A DNA stretch of 64,000 bases from the NCBI GenBank assembly GCA_023399375.1, contig JAEWPX010000110.1, forward strand, positions 1-64,000, given 5' to 3'. The notes below the pieces were generated by a model. It saw only the letters and a program-made list of their open reading frames with translations, had not been told where the DNA came from and did not search any database. Below are positions 8,224-16,702 of the stretch, one piece after another (the stretch's first letter is position 1; the number at the start of each line of letters is the position of its first letter). Origin of the DNA: Pseudomonadota bacterium. GTDB taxonomy: Bacteria; Desulfobacterota; Desulfovibrionia; Desulfovibrionales; Desulfovibrionaceae. Position numbers and translations under genes: made by a program.

Positions 8224-9255
8224 ATGGAATTTCGGCAACTGGGACGTTCTGGGCTGCATGTTCCGGTCTTGAGCTTCGGCACGGGCACTTTTGGCGGGTC
8301 CAACGAATTCTTCAAACGCTGGGGCCAGACGGATGCGGAAGAGGCCGCGCGCCTCGTGTCCGTCTGCCTGGAAGCCGGCGTCAATTTCTTCGACACGGCG
8401 GATTTTTATTCCGAAGGCCAATCGGAAGTCATCCTGGGCAAGGCTCTGGCCGGACACCGGGACAGGGCGCTTATCGCCACCAAGGCCACCTTTGCCATGG
8501 GGCCGGGGCCCAATGACCGAGGCTCCTCGCGCCACCACCTGACGCTCGCCTGCGAAGCAAGCCTCAAACGCCTCGACACGGACTACATCGACGTCTACTT
8601 CATGCACGGCTTCGACGCGCTGACCCCTGTGGAAGAAACCCTGCGCACCCTCGACGACCTCATCAGCGCCGGGAAAATCCGCTACATCGGCTGTTCCAAC
8701 TTCTCGGGCTGGCACGTGATGAAGTCCCTGGCCGTGTCCGAAAAGTACGGCCTGGGCCGCTACGTCGTCTACCAGGGCAATTATTCGCTGCTTGCGCGCG
8801 ACTACGAATGGGAGCTCATGCCGCTGGCTCTGGACCAGGGACTGGGCCTTATGGTCTGGAGCCCGCTCGGCTGGGGCAGGCTCACGGGCAAGCTCCGCCG
8901 CGACGCGCCGGCCGGCGAGGGCCGCATCAAGTCCGGCGGCGCCGTGGGCGGCCCCCCGGTCGACGACGCCCACCTGTTCGCCATCGTCGACGTGCTGGCG
9001 GAAATCGCGCAGGAGACGGGCAAGCTTATCCCGCAAGTGGCGCTCAACTGGCTCCTTGGCCGGCCGACAGTGGCCAACCTCGTCATCGGCGCGCGAAACG
9101 AGGAGCAGTTGCGGCAAAACCTCGGCGCGACAGGCTGGGAACTCTCGCCCGAGCAGCGCGCCCGCCTCGATGCCGCAAGCCGTCGCACGCCGCCCTATCC
9201 CTACTGGCACCAGATGGGTTCCGACGACATCAATCCCAAACCCGTGGCCTGGTAA
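8224..9255 (+). CDS. aldo/keto reductase
   Basis: A 343-residue aldo/keto reductase. The catalytic tetrad can be placed at D57, Y62 (GVNFFDTADFYSEGQSE), K87 (ATKATF) and H128 (YFMHGFD); the NAD(P)-binding end includes VIGARNEEQLRQNL. It uses NADPH to reduce aldehydes or ketones in a TIM-barrel fold. Sequence character is closest to the aryl-alcohol dehydrogenase-like / YdhF-type group. The ATG at 8224 has AAGGAG upstream and gives the family's length; the open frame to 8023 adds only an unrelated leader across the ettA terminator. It is a single gene with its own start between two terminator-like hairpins. The natural substrate is unknown. Confidence 0.9.
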   Translation: MEFRQLGRSGLHVPVLSFGTGTFGGSNEFFKRWGQTDAEEAARLVSVCLEAGVNFFDTADFYSEGQSEVILGKALAGHRDRALIATKATFAMGPGPNDRGSSRHHLTLACEASLKRLDTDYIDVYFMHGFDALTPVEETLRTLDDLISAGKIRYIGCSNFSGWHVMKSLAVSEKYGLGRYVVYQGNYSLLARDYEWELMPLALDQGLGLMVWSPLGWGRLTGKLRRDAPAGEGRIKSGGAVGGPPVDDAHLFAIVDVLAEIAQETGKLIPQVALNWLLGRPTVANLVIGARNEEQLRQNLGATGWELSPEQRARLDAASRRTPPYPYWHQMGSDDINPKPVAW

Positions 9256-9293
9256 CGGCATTTCGGGCGCGCCGGCCCGCGCCCCCTCCCCGC

Positions 9294-9340
9294 GAAGGGC
9301 CGACGGCCATGCGCCATCACGCGCCGGCGGTCGGCCCTTC
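9294..9340 (+). terminator. hairpin between aldo/keto reductase and ileS
   Basis: An 11-base perfect stem, GAAGGGCCGAC with GTCGGCCCTTC, encloses a 25-base loop in the 178-base gap ahead of ileS. No T-run follows, so it may be a Rho-linked pause or a leader structure of ileS. No T-box elements are visible, as expected outside Firmicutes. Confidence 0.35.
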
Positions 9341-9433
9341 CTTGACTTCCCCCGCGCCTTGTTTCAAACAGGCGGTTTCTCCGGCATCGCACGCCGCGAC
9401 GCACGCGCGCACAAGCCTAAGGACCCGATCCCC

Positions 9434-12259
9434 ATGAGCACCGACTATAAAAAAACCTTGAAGCTGCCCCAAACCTCCTTTCCCATGAAGGCCAACCTCA
9501 GGGAAAAGGAGCCGGAAACCCTCAAATTCTGGGCCGATAACGACGTCTACGGCAAGATGCTCGCCGCCCGCGAGAACGCCGTGCGCTACGTGCTCCACGA
9601 CGGCCCGCCCTACGCCAACGGCCACCTGCACATGGGGCATGCACTCAACAAGATCTTAAAGGACATCATCGTCAAGTCGCGCCACATGGCGGGCCGGCAA
9701 GCCCCCTACGTCCCTGGCTGGGACTGCCACGGGCTCCCCATCGAGCACAAGGTGTCCCAGGAACTCAAGGCCAAGGGCAAGGAGAACCTGCCCGCGGTTA
9801 CCGTGCGCCGCCTGTGCCGGGACTACGCCACCAAGTTCGTGGACATCCAGCGCAAGGAATTCAAGCGCCTGGGCGTCTTCGGGGACTGGGACGATCCCTA
9901 TCTCACCATGCGCCCCTCCTACGAAGCGGCCACGGCCCTGGCGCTGTGCGACTTCGTGGAAAAGGGTTCGGTCTACCGGGGCAAGAAGCCCATCCACTGG
10001 TGCCTGTCCTGCAAGACCGCCCTGGCCGAGGCCGAGGTGGAATACGCCGACGAGACCTCGCCCTCGGTCTTCGTGCGCTTCCCATTGCCCGACCCGAAAC
10101 TGAAGGATATTTTCCCCATGGCCGACCCGGCCCGGGCCTATGCCGTCATCTGGACGACAACGCCCTGGACCCTGCCGGACAACATGGCCGTGGCCGCGCA
10201 TCCCGAGTTCGATTACGCCCTCGTCGCCGCGGGCGACAGCCAATACGTGCTGGCCCGGGAACTGCTCGAGAGCGTGTGCGAGCTCTTCGGCTGGGCGGAC
10301 GCCACGGTCCTGGCCGAGGCCAAGGGCGTGGCCCTGGAAGGCCTTGCCGCGCGCCATCCCTTCTACGACCGGCCCTCGCCCATCGTGACGGCCGATTACG
10401 TGACCCTCGACGCCGGCACGGGCCTCGTGCACACCGCGCCTGGACACGGCCGCGAGGACTACGACACGGGCCTGCGCAACGGCCTCGACATCCTCTCGCC
10501 CATGGACGACGCCGGCCGCTTTCTCGACGTCGTGCCCTATTTCGCCGGGCTCACCGTCTGGGAGGCCAACCCCAAGGTCATCGAGAAACTCAAGGAAGTC
10601 GGCCATCTGCTCGCCGAGCGCAAGATCCGCCACTCCTATCCCCACTGCTGGCGCTGCAAGGAGCCGGTCATCTTCCGGGCCACGACCCAGTGGTTCATTT
10701 CCATGCAGGAAAACGACCTGCGCGGCCGCGCCCTGGCCGCCATCGAAAACGACGTGGAATGGATTCCGGCCTGGGGCAAGGAACGCATCCACAATATGAT
10801 CGCTGGCCGCCCGGACTGGTGCATCTCGCGCCAGCGCACCTGGGGCGTGCCGATCCTCGCGCTGATTTGCGAATCCTGCGACACGGCCTACAACGACCCG
10901 GCCTGGATGCGCTCCGTGGCGGAGAAGTTCGCCGGCCACGAGCGCGGCTGCGACTACTGGTTCGAGGCGGATCTCGCCGACATCGTGCCGGCCGGGCTTA
11001 CCTGTCCTGCCTGCGGCGGCACGCACTGGCGCAAGGAGACGGACATCCTCGACGTCTGGTTCGACTCGGGCACGAGCTTCGCCGCCGTGCTCGAAAAGCG
11101 CCCGGAACTGGCCTTCCCCGCCGACATGTACCTCGAGGGCTCGGACCAGCACAGGGGCTGGTTTCACAGCTCCCTTCTGGCCGCCCTCGGCACGCGCGGC
11201 GTCGCGCCCTACCGCCAGGTCCTCACCCACGGCTACGTGGTGGATGGCGAGGGCCGCAAGATGTCGAAGTCGCTCGGCAACGGCATGGAGCCCCAGGAGA
11301 TCATCGACAAGCACGGCGCGGAAATCCTGCGCCTGTGGACGTCGGCCGTGGACTACCGCGACGACATCCGCATCTCCGACGAGATCCTCGCTCGCCTGGT
11401 CGAGGCCTACCGCCGCATCCGCAACACCTGCCGCTTCATCCTCGGCAACCTGTCCGCCTTCGACCCGGCGGCACACGACGTGGCCCCGGCGGACATGCTG
11501 CCGCTCGACCGCTACGCCCTGGATACGGCCGCCCGGGAGCTCGCCCGCATGGACGAGGCCTACGCCGCCTACGAGTTCCACAAGGTCTTCCACGCCCTGC
11601 ACAACCTGTGCGTCACGGATTTGTCGGCGTTTTACCTCGATATCCTGAAGGACCGCCTGTACGTTTCAGGCACGGACAGCGTTGAGCGCCGCTCGGCCCA
11701 GGCGGCCCTGTGGCGCATCCTGCTCGTGCTTATGCGCCAGATGGCCCCCATCCTGTCGTTCACGGCCGAAGAGGTCTTCCGCCACACGCCGGCCTGCCAG
11801 CGCGGCGACGGGGCCTCGGTCTTCATGCTGCCACCGCTCGACGCCGCGTCCTGGGTTCTCGACGCCGCCATGCGCGAACGCCTGGATTTGGTGGCGACGC
11901 TGCGCGGCGAAGTGACGCGGGCCATCGAGCCCAAGCGCAAGGCCAGCGAGATCGGCCATTCCCTGGAGACGGCCGTCACCCTCTACCTGCCGGACGACGT
12001 CCATGCCGCGGTGTCCTCCCTGGACATGGACCTGCGCGAGGTGTGCATCGTGTCCAAGGTCGTCCTGGCCAAAGCCGCCGACGCCCCGGCCGACGCCATG
12101 GCCTGCGAGGCCGTCCCGGGCGCTTTCGTCGGCGTGGCCCGGGCTCCCGGCGACAAATGCGGCCGCTGCTGGACCTACAGCGAGGAGCTCGGCGCATCGG
12201 CCGGGCACCCGGACCTGTGCCCGCGCTGCGCCGCCGTGCTCAACGCACAAGGACTCTAG
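9434..12259 (+). CDS. ileS: isoleucine--tRNA ligase
   Basis: A 941-residue class I aminoacyl-tRNA synthetase that charges tRNA-Ile, with a CP1 editing domain. The HIGH motif is the HMGH at residues 66-69 in PPYANGHLHMGHALN, and KMSKS is at about 609-613 (GRKMSKSLGN). The C-terminus carries a zinc finger of CGRCWTY...CPRCA type (about 909-935), placing it with the bacterial IleRS form that has this extension. The start MSTDYKKTLKLPQTSFPMK is standard and has an AAGGA site. lspA begins 3 bases after its stop, an arrangement common in proteobacteria where both genes are co-transcribed. Confidence 0.97.
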   Translation: MSTDYKKTLKLPQTSFPMKANLREKEPETLKFWADNDVYGKMLAARENAVRYVLHDGPPYANGHLHMGHALNKILKDIIVKSRHMAGRQAPYVPGWDCHGLPIEHKVSQELKAKGKENLPAVTVRRLCRDYATKFVDIQRKEFKRLGVFGDWDDPYLTMRPSYEAATALALCDFVEKGSVYRGKKPIHWCLSCKTALAEAEVEYADETSPSVFVRFPLPDPKLKDIFPMADPARAYAVIWTTTPWTLPDNMAVAAHPEFDYALVAAGDSQYVLARELLESVCELFGWADATVLAEAKGVALEGLAARHPFYDRPSPIVTADYVTLDAGTGLVHTAPGHGREDYDTGLRNGLDILSPMDDAGRFLDVVPYFAGLTVWEANPKVIEKLKEVGHLLAERKIRHSYPHCWRCKEPVIFRATTQWFISMQENDLRGRALAAIENDVEWIPAWGKERIHNMIAGRPDWCISRQRTWGVPILALICESCDTAYNDPAWMRSVAEKFAGHERGCDYWFEADLADIVPAGLTCPACGGTHWRKETDILDVWFDSGTSFAAVLEKRPELAFPADMYLEGSDQHRGWFHSSLLAALGTRGVAPYRQVLTHGYVVDGEGRKMSKSLGNGMEPQEIIDKHGAEILRLWTSAVDYRDDIRISDEILARLVEAYRRIRNTCRFILGNLSAFDPAAHDVAPADMLPLDRYALDTAARELARMDEAYAAYEFHKVFHALHNLCVTDLSAFYLDILKDRLYVSGTDSVERRSAQAALWRILLVLMRQMAPILSFTAEEVFRHTPACQRGDGASVFMLPPLDAASWVLDAAMRERLDLVATLRGEVTRAIEPKRKASEIGHSLETAVTLYLPDDVHAAVSSLDMDLREVCIVSKVVLAKAADAPADAMACEAVPGAFVGVARAPGDKCGRCWTYSEELGASAGHPDLCPRCAAVLNAQGL

Positions 12260-12262
12260 GAC

Positions 12263-12754
12263 ATGCGTCGCAGTTTCAAGATCGCCCTGCCCCTGGCGTT
12301 GCTGCTGGTCGTCCTGGATCAGGTCGTCAAGACCTGGATCCAGCACCACATGGTGCTCTACACGACCAAGCCCGTCATCCCGGGCTTTTTCAACATCGTC
12401 TACGTGTTGAACCGCGGCGCTGCGTTCGGTTTTTTGAACCGCTCCGACATCCAGTGGCAGACCTACTTCTTCTTCGCGGCCACGGCCCTGGCCGTGCTTA
12501 TCATCTTCCACCTGCTGCGCATGGCCCGGGACGCCGACACGCTGCTCATCCTTTCCCTGGGCAGCATCCTGGGCGGGGCCGTCGGCAACCTCATCGACCG
12601 CATCCGCACCGGCGAGGTCGTGGACTTCCTGGACTTCTACTGGAAAAGCTACCACTGGCCGGCGTTCAACGTGGCGGACATCGCCATCTTCCTCGGTTCG
12701 CTCGGGCTGCTCGTAGCGTTTTACCGCATGCGCCGCCCTTCTTCGGACAAGTAA
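12263..12754 (+). CDS. lspA: lipoprotein signal peptidase (signal peptidase II)
   Basis: A 163-residue inner-membrane aspartic protease with four transmembrane helices. It removes the signal peptide from lipid-modified prolipoproteins. The catalytic dyad is D121 (VVDFLDFYW) and D139 (FNVADIAIF); GNLIDRI and NRGAAFGF are other conserved blocks. Length and order match E. coli LspA. It is directly downstream of ileS with a 3-base gap. Several prolipoproteins in this window (1678-2283, 13023-14033, 26691-27377) would be its substrates. Confidence 0.96.
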   Translation: MRRSFKIALPLALLLVVLDQVVKTWIQHHMVLYTTKPVIPGFFNIVYVLNRGAAFGFLNRSDIQWQTYFFFAATALAVLIIFHLLRMARDADTLLILSLGSILGGAVGNLIDRIRTGEVVDFLDFYWKSYHWPAFNVADIAIFLGSLGLLVAFYRMRRPSSDK

Positions 12755-12792
12755 CCGGCCCCTGGCCGCACCGCCTTTTCGCGAGGTTTCCG

Positions 12793-13026
12793 ATGCCGCT
12801 CCTGCCCGAACTGCCGTCCCTGACCACCGGCCAGCTCGCCATGCTGGCCGGTGTTTTGCTCCTGGCGATCCTTCCCAATTACATCGCGATATGGCAAAGT
12901 TTCCACCGCGAGTTTCCAACCCACCTGGAAAAGATGTTCTGGTTCCTCCTGGCCATCTTCGTCCCCCTGCTGGGAGGGCTGGCATATCTGATCTGGGGCC
13001 GCAAACGAGGTCGCAAGCCGTCATGA
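12793..13026 (+). CDS. small PLDc_N-type membrane protein
   Basis: A 77-residue protein with two transmembrane helices (about 15-33 and 49-67), a short HREFPTHLEKMFWF loop and a basic tail (WGRKRGRKPS). The pattern of two helices with a conserved loop between them matches the phospholipase D N-terminal (PLDc_N) family of small membrane proteins, which carry no phospholipase catalytic motif. It is 38 bases after lspA, and its stop overlaps the start of cpoB by 4 bases (ATGA), indicating translational coupling. Function unknown. Confidence 0.75.
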   Translation: MPLLPELPSLTTGQLAMLAGVLLLAILPNYIAIWQSFHREFPTHLEKMFWFLLAIFVPLLGGLAYLIWGRKRGRKPS

Positions 13027-14033
13027 AGACCCGCTCCCGCAATACGTCTATTCTGGCCGTCGCACTGGCCGCCGCCCTCATCGGAGGCTGCGCGCCCGCG
13101 CCCAAGACGCCCGCGCCGCTCAATACGCCCGCGGACATGTGGGCCGAGCTGGAAAACACCAAAGGCGAACTCCGTCGCTTAAACTCCAAGGTCGAAGAGC
13201 TTTCCCAGCAGGTCCAGGCCAACAAGAACGATCCGGAACTGCCCGGCCGCGTGGCGCGGCTCGAGGGCAACGTGAACCGCATGGCCTCCCAGCTGGCCAT
13301 CGACCTGGGCAACCAGGGCGGCGCGCAAGCCGCCGCGCCGCAAGCCCCCGCCGGTCAGGCGCAAGGCGGTTATGGCCAAGCGCAAGGCGGCTACGGCCAG
13401 ACGCAGCAGGGATACGCCCAGCCCCAGGCCGGCTCTGCGCAACAACAGCAAGGCGGTTACGGCCAGGCTCAAGGTGGTTACGGCCAGGCCCAGCAGGGCT
13501 ATGCCGGTTCCCAGGCCGCCCCCGGCGGCGCCGGCCCCGACGACGAGCAGGAAGTGCCGCCGTACAACCCGACCGGCTATGGAGCGCAGGCCGCCCCGGC
13601 CCAGCCCGCCGCCCCGGCCGCGCAGCCGGCCGCACAGCCGGCAGCGCAGCCGTCAACGGCGCAGAATCCCGCCGACGCCGTCTACGCCAAGGGCCTGGCC
13701 AGCTTCAATGCCCGCCAGTACCAGGAAGCGCTCGGCATCTTTCAAGAGTTCAGCCGCAACTTCAAAACGAGCCCGTTGATGGCAAATGCCCTGTTCTGGA
13801 TGGGCGAATGCTATTTCCAGCTCGGCGATTTCGCCAACGCCGCCCTGTCCTATCAGGAAGTGATCGAGAAATACCCCAAGAGCGCCAAGCACGCCGATGC
13901 GCTGTTCAAGCGCGGCGTGGCGTTCTCCAAGCTCGGCAATGCCGGTGCGGCCAAGCTGTCGTTTAAGGAAGTCATCGACAAATATCCCGACTCCGCCTTC
14001 GCCGCCCGGGCCAAAACCATGATGCCCAAGTAG
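13023..14033 (+). CDS. cpoB: Tol-Pal system protein CpoB (YbgF), lipoprotein form
   Basis: A 336-residue protein of the YbgF/CpoB family, which coordinates peptidoglycan synthesis with outer-membrane constriction. Features in order: lipobox LIGG-C with Cys23, a coiled coil at about 38-69 (WAELENTKGELRRLNSKVEEL), an unusual QGGYGQ-repeat linker (114-160), a Pro/Ala/Gln-rich spacer (185-214), and three TPR-like repeats from about 217 to the end (YAKGLASFNARQYQEAL, FWMGECYFQLGDF, FKRGVAFSKLGN). A lipid anchor is unlike E. coli CpoB, which is soluble. The start at 13023 has the 4-base overlap with the previous gene. No tolB or pal is adjacent in the window. Confidence 0.85.
   Translation: MKTRSRNTSILAVALAAALIGGCAPAPKTPAPLNTPADMWAELENTKGELRRLNSKVEELSQQVQANKNDPELPGRVARLEGNVNRMASQLAIDLGNQGGAQAAAPQAPAGQAQGGYGQAQGGYGQTQQGYAQPQAGSAQQQQGGYGQAQGGYGQAQQGYAGSQAAPGGAGPDDEQEVPPYNPTGYGAQAAPAQPAAPAAQPAAQPAAQPSTAQNPADAVYAKGLASFNARQYQEALGIFQEFSRNFKTSPLMANALFWMGECYFQLGDFANAALSYQEVIEKYPKSAKHADALFKRGVAFSKLGNAGAAKLSFKEVIDKYPDSAFAARAKTMMPK
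13362..13502 (+). repeat. tandem QGGYGQ-type codon repeats in cpoB
   Basis: The linker of the CpoB protein (residues 114-160) contains five imperfect copies of Q-A-Q-G-G-Y-G-Q or a close variant (QQGYAQ, QQGYAG). The DNA carries matching near-repeats such as GGCGGTTACGGCCA. The composition (Gly, Gln, Tyr) resembles low-complexity phase-separating linkers. Confidence 0.8.
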
Positions 14034-14058
14034 CGCCGCAAGGAGCGCCTGTTCCCCT

Positions 14059-14502
14059 ATGCAAGCCTCTCCCGAAAAAAAACAGCGCAAGGTCGTCTAC
14101 CTGACCTTCCCGCCGGAAAGCTCGAACAAGCCCGTGGTCTGCGATCTGGCCCGGGTCTACGGCCTGGACTTCAGCATCCTCAAGGCGCAGATCACCCCGC
14201 GCCACGAGGGACAGATGACCCTTGAACTGTCCGGCCCGGCCGAGGCCTTCGAAGCCGGCCTAACCTACCTGCGCGACCAGGGCATCGGCGTGGCACCCGC
14301 CGCCCACCGCATCTCCCGCGACGAGGACAGCTGCATCCACTGCGGCGTGTGCACGGCGCTGTGCCCGACCAGGGCCCTGTCGCTCGATGTCGAAACCCGT
14401 CTCGTGATATTCGACGACGAAGCCTGCTCGGCCTGCGGCATGTGCACCAAGGTGTGCCCGGTCGCGGCCATGGATATCCTGCTGGAAAACGGCGTCATGT
14501 AA
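14059..14502 (+). CDS. NIL-domain protein with two [4Fe-4S] clusters
   Basis: A 147-residue protein with an N-terminal NIL domain (about residues 10-80; NIL occurs in ligand- or metal-linked proteins such as MetN) and a C-terminal dicluster ferredoxin domain. The cysteines are C92, C95, C98, C102 (CIHCGVCTALCP) and C123, C126, C129, C133 (CSACGMCTKVCP). NIL-ferredoxin fusions are found in sulfate reducers and methanogens and have been linked to sulfur or homocysteine metabolism, but this copy's role is unknown. It is 25 bases after cpoB and 19 before the PilZ gene, an unexpected context for an iron-sulfur protein. Confidence 0.88.
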   Translation: MQASPEKKQRKVVYLTFPPESSNKPVVCDLARVYGLDFSILKAQITPRHEGQMTLELSGPAEAFEAGLTYLRDQGIGVAPAAHRISRDEDSCIHCGVCTALCPTRALSLDVETRLVIFDDEACSACGMCTKVCPVAAMDILLENGVM

Positions 14503-14521
14503 CGCCGCGCAAGGAGATCCC

Positions 14522-15052
14522 GTGGAAGAGAAACGCGCCTTCATGCGCATCCCCACGCGCCTGTCCGGACATCTGCGCCTGATGCCAGGGCCGGACGACA
14601 TGCAGGTCTTCCGGGAGGTCCCCTACTACGGCTCCCAGAGCCTCAACCCCTATGACGCCCGCGAAGCCGGCATGAGCGAGGGGCTCTACAACCTGCTGTG
14701 CTCCATCGACACCAAGCTCGACATGCTGCTCTCCCTGCAGCGCCGCGACGAACTGGCCGCCGATTTCCCGGTGGCCATCAACATCATCGAGATCAGCGGC
14801 GCGGGCATCCGTTTCCTCACGCAAACGGAACTGGCCCTGGAGCAGTATGTGGAGGCGATCATCGTCCTGGCGCGCTTTCCCCTGCGCATGGCCGGCGCGG
14901 TGGGCCGCATCGTGCGCATGGACCCCCGAGAGGACGGTGCCGTGGAATACGCCCTGGACTTCACGCGCATCCGCGAGCGCGACCTGGAAAGCATCGTGCA
15001 ATTCGTCTTTCAAAGCCAGCGCGACGACCTGCGCGGCAAAAAATGGGATTGA
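14522..15052 (+). CDS. PilZ-domain protein
   Basis: A 176-residue protein with a PilZ-type domain, a c-di-GMP receptor fold. The N-terminus KRAFMRIPTRL resembles the RxxxR c-di-GMP-binding arginine motif, and EISGAGIRF (about residues 92-100) stands for the D/NxSxxG motif. An insert of about 60 residues with a run of hydrophobic positions lies between the two. The domain ends with RIRERDLESIVQF. It is probably a motility or adhesion effector, given the cheZ gene 6 bases downstream. Not every PilZ protein binds c-di-GMP, so binding is inferred. Confidence 0.8.
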   Translation: MEEKRAFMRIPTRLSGHLRLMPGPDDMQVFREVPYYGSQSLNPYDAREAGMSEGLYNLLCSIDTKLDMLLSLQRRDELAADFPVAINIIEISGAGIRFLTQTELALEQYVEAIIVLARFPLRMAGAVGRIVRMDPREDGAVEYALDFTRIRERDLESIVQFVFQSQRDDLRGKKWD

Positions 15053-15058
15053 GCGCAT

Positions 15059-15796
15059 ATGGTCAACGATGAAGAATTGGTGGAACGGCTGCTGGAAAAA
15101 ATCCTGCACGAGGTTGTCCCGGACCTGCGCGACAGCATAAGCGCCACCATCGAACGCGAAGTGGCCAAGACGCTTTCCCGCGCGCTGCTCGAAAGCGAGT
15201 TCCACCAGCGCCTCAACCAGGAAATGCGGGAAGGTCTCCAGGACATCTACAAGGAAATCAATCAGGCCGCCAAAACGGAAAACGGTCACACGGCGCACGG
15301 CGACCGCCGACAGGCCGACCTGCTCTTCCAGGAAGCCGCGCAGCAACTCGACAAGATCCTCCAGACTACGGAATCGGCCACGACCGAAATCATGGACATC
15401 GTCGAGAAGCACCTGGACCTGCAAGCGCGCGCTGCGGACGACCTGGATGCCTTGGAAAAAGGCCAAGCCGCTCCCGAGGCCGTGGCCCGGCTCCGCGAGG
15501 GCAACGCCGCCCTCGGCGACGACCTCATGCGCATCATGACCACCTTGAGCTTCCAGGATCTCACCGGCCAGCGGATCAAACGCATCATCGAGGCCATCAA
15601 GAAGGTCGAACAGATCGTGCTCGACCTCTACCTGTCCACAGGCCTGCAAATGAAGGCCTGGGCCGAGGAGCCGGAAAAGGACATGAAGGTCCTCCAGGCC
15701 GAGGCCAAACAGAAGGTCACGGAACTCAAGGGGCCGCAGACCAAGGTCAAGCAAGGCGAAGTCGACGACCTCCTCGCCCAGCTCGGTCTCGACTAG
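15059..15796 (+). CDS. cheZ: CheY-P phosphatase CheZ
   Basis: A 245-residue cytoplasmic phosphatase that dephosphorylates CheY-P. The active-site segment SFQDLTGQRIKRI places the catalytic Asp at D167 and Gln at Q171 (E. coli D143, Q147). The long helical hairpin occupies residues about 85-200, and the C-terminal VDDLLAQLGLD is the CheY-tethering helix. The start at 15059 directly overlaps the previous gene's end region with a 6-base gap. The cheABRW genes are at the other end of the window (60933-64000), not adjacent, so this copy is apart from the other che genes. Confidence 0.93.
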   Translation: MVNDEELVERLLEKILHEVVPDLRDSISATIEREVAKTLSRALLESEFHQRLNQEMREGLQDIYKEINQAAKTENGHTAHGDRRQADLLFQEAAQQLDKILQTTESATTEIMDIVEKHLDLQARAADDLDALEKGQAAPEAVARLREGNAALGDDLMRIMTTLSFQDLTGQRIKRIIEAIKKVEQIVLDLYLSTGLQMKAWAEEPEKDMKVLQAEAKQKVTELKGPQTKVKQGEVDDLLAQLGLD

Positions 15797-15814
15797 AGAT
15801 TGAGGGAGTTGTGG

Positions 15815-15876
15815 AGGGGAGACGCCTCCGGCGGCCAGGAGGAGCGGAGCCCCTCCTGGACCTCCCTGAAAGGGAG
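15815..15876 (+). repeat. dispersed double-hairpin 3' element, copy A
   Basis: A GC-rich element follows the cheZ stop by 18 bases. Hairpin 1 is CCAGGAGG (15835-15842) pairing with CCTCCTGG (15852-15859); hairpin 2 is CTCCCT-gaa-AGGGAG (15862-15876). Near-identical elements follow the stops of pgm and dapB. The cheZ terminator lies a further 50 bases downstream. Confidence 0.75.
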
Positions 15877-15925
15877 AAGGTTGCGGCAGGTTCTCGAAAA
15901 CAGCGTCCAACAAAGACCGTTAGGT

Positions 15926-15959
15926 ACGCCGTCTGCGCGAAAGCGCGGACGGCGTTTTT
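15926..15959 (+). terminator. intrinsic terminator after cheZ
   Basis: A near-perfect 13-base stem (ACGCCGTCTGCGC with GCGCGGACGGCGT, one mismatch), a GAAA loop and a following TTTT run. It should end the plus-strand transcript that includes ileS through cheZ and stop it from entering the convergent nickel transporter genes. Confidence 0.88.
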
Positions 15960-15973
15960 CGTTGCGGGAAGGC

Positions 15974-16702
15974 TCAGCTGTGATGGTGATGCGCGTGGTC
16001 GCCCAGGGGATGGACATGCACGTGGCGGTGCGGCACGAAATCGGGATTGCGGCAGAGCTTCCCCTGCTCAATGCTGTAATAGACGTCCGTGGCCTGGACC
16101 AGGAAGTCCCAGTCGTGGGAAATGACGATGCACGGCTTGCCCAGGTGCTCCAGGATGGACACGATGCGCTCGCGCGTTTCCGGGTCCAGGCCGTTGGTGG
16201 GCTCGTCCAGGAACAGGGCCTCGGGCTCCATGGCCAGCACCCCGGCCAGGGAGACGAGCTTCTTCTCGCCGCCGGAGAGCCGGTGGGACAGGCGCGGTCC
16301 GAACCCCTCCAGGCCCAGCAGCGCAAGCGTGGCTTCGGCCTTTTCCCGGGCCTCGTGCGGGGACAGGCCACAGTTGAGCGGCCCGAAGGCCACGTCGTCG
16401 AGGACCGTGGGGTAGATGATCTGGTCGTCGGCGTTTTGCAGCAAAAGCCCGATACCGCGCCGCACGGCCCGGAAATCCTTCTCCGTGACGGCAAGCGCGC
16501 CCTTGAAGCGCACCTCCCCGGCATCGGGGCGCAAAAGTCCCATCATCACGTGCAAAAGCGTGGTCTTGCCCGACCCGTTGGGGCCGAAAAGGCCGATACG
16601 CTCGCCCGGGCGAAAGGCGAAGTCCACGCCGTCGAGCACCGGGCGCGCCGTGCCGGGATAGAGGTAACGCACCCCGGTCAGGGCGAGCAACGGTTCAGAC
16701 AT
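15974..16702 (-). CDS. nikO: nickel/cobalt ECF transporter ATPase NikO (CbiO)
   Basis: A 242-residue ABC ATPase. Walker A is GPNGSGKTT (residues 40-48), followed by LLLQNADDQIIYPTVLDDVAFG (Q-loop with the ECF-type insert), LSGGEKKLVSLAG signature and LFLDEPTNGLD Walker B. The last 19 residues contain nine histidines (HRHVHVHPLGDHAHHHH), expected to bind nickel or cobalt. With NikQ, NikM and the NikL and NikK accessory proteins upstream it forms a metal-ion ECF importer. It overlaps the nikQ end by 8 bases and is the final gene of the operon. Confidence 0.92.
   Translation of the reverse strand: MSEPLLALTGVRYLYPGTARPVLDGVDFAFRPGERIGLFGPNGSGKTTLLHVMMGLLRPDAGEVRFKGALAVTEKDFRAVRRGIGLLLQNADDQIIYPTVLDDVAFGPLNCGLSPHEAREKAEATLALLGLEGFGPRLSHRLSGGEKKLVSLAGVLAMEPEALFLDEPTNGLDPETRERIVSILEHLGKPCIVISHDWDFLVQATDVYYSIEQGKLCRNPDFVPHRHVHVHPLGDHAHHHHS

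Noticed and set aside
9256..9433. T-box or other riboswitch ahead of ileS
   Set aside because: No T-box bulge or specifier sequences are visible and the organism type does not use T-boxes; only a simple hairpin is present.
13362..13502. Possible CRISPR-like direct repeats
   Set aside because: The repeats are imperfect, in frame and encode the Q/G/Y linker of CpoB; there are no unique spacers.
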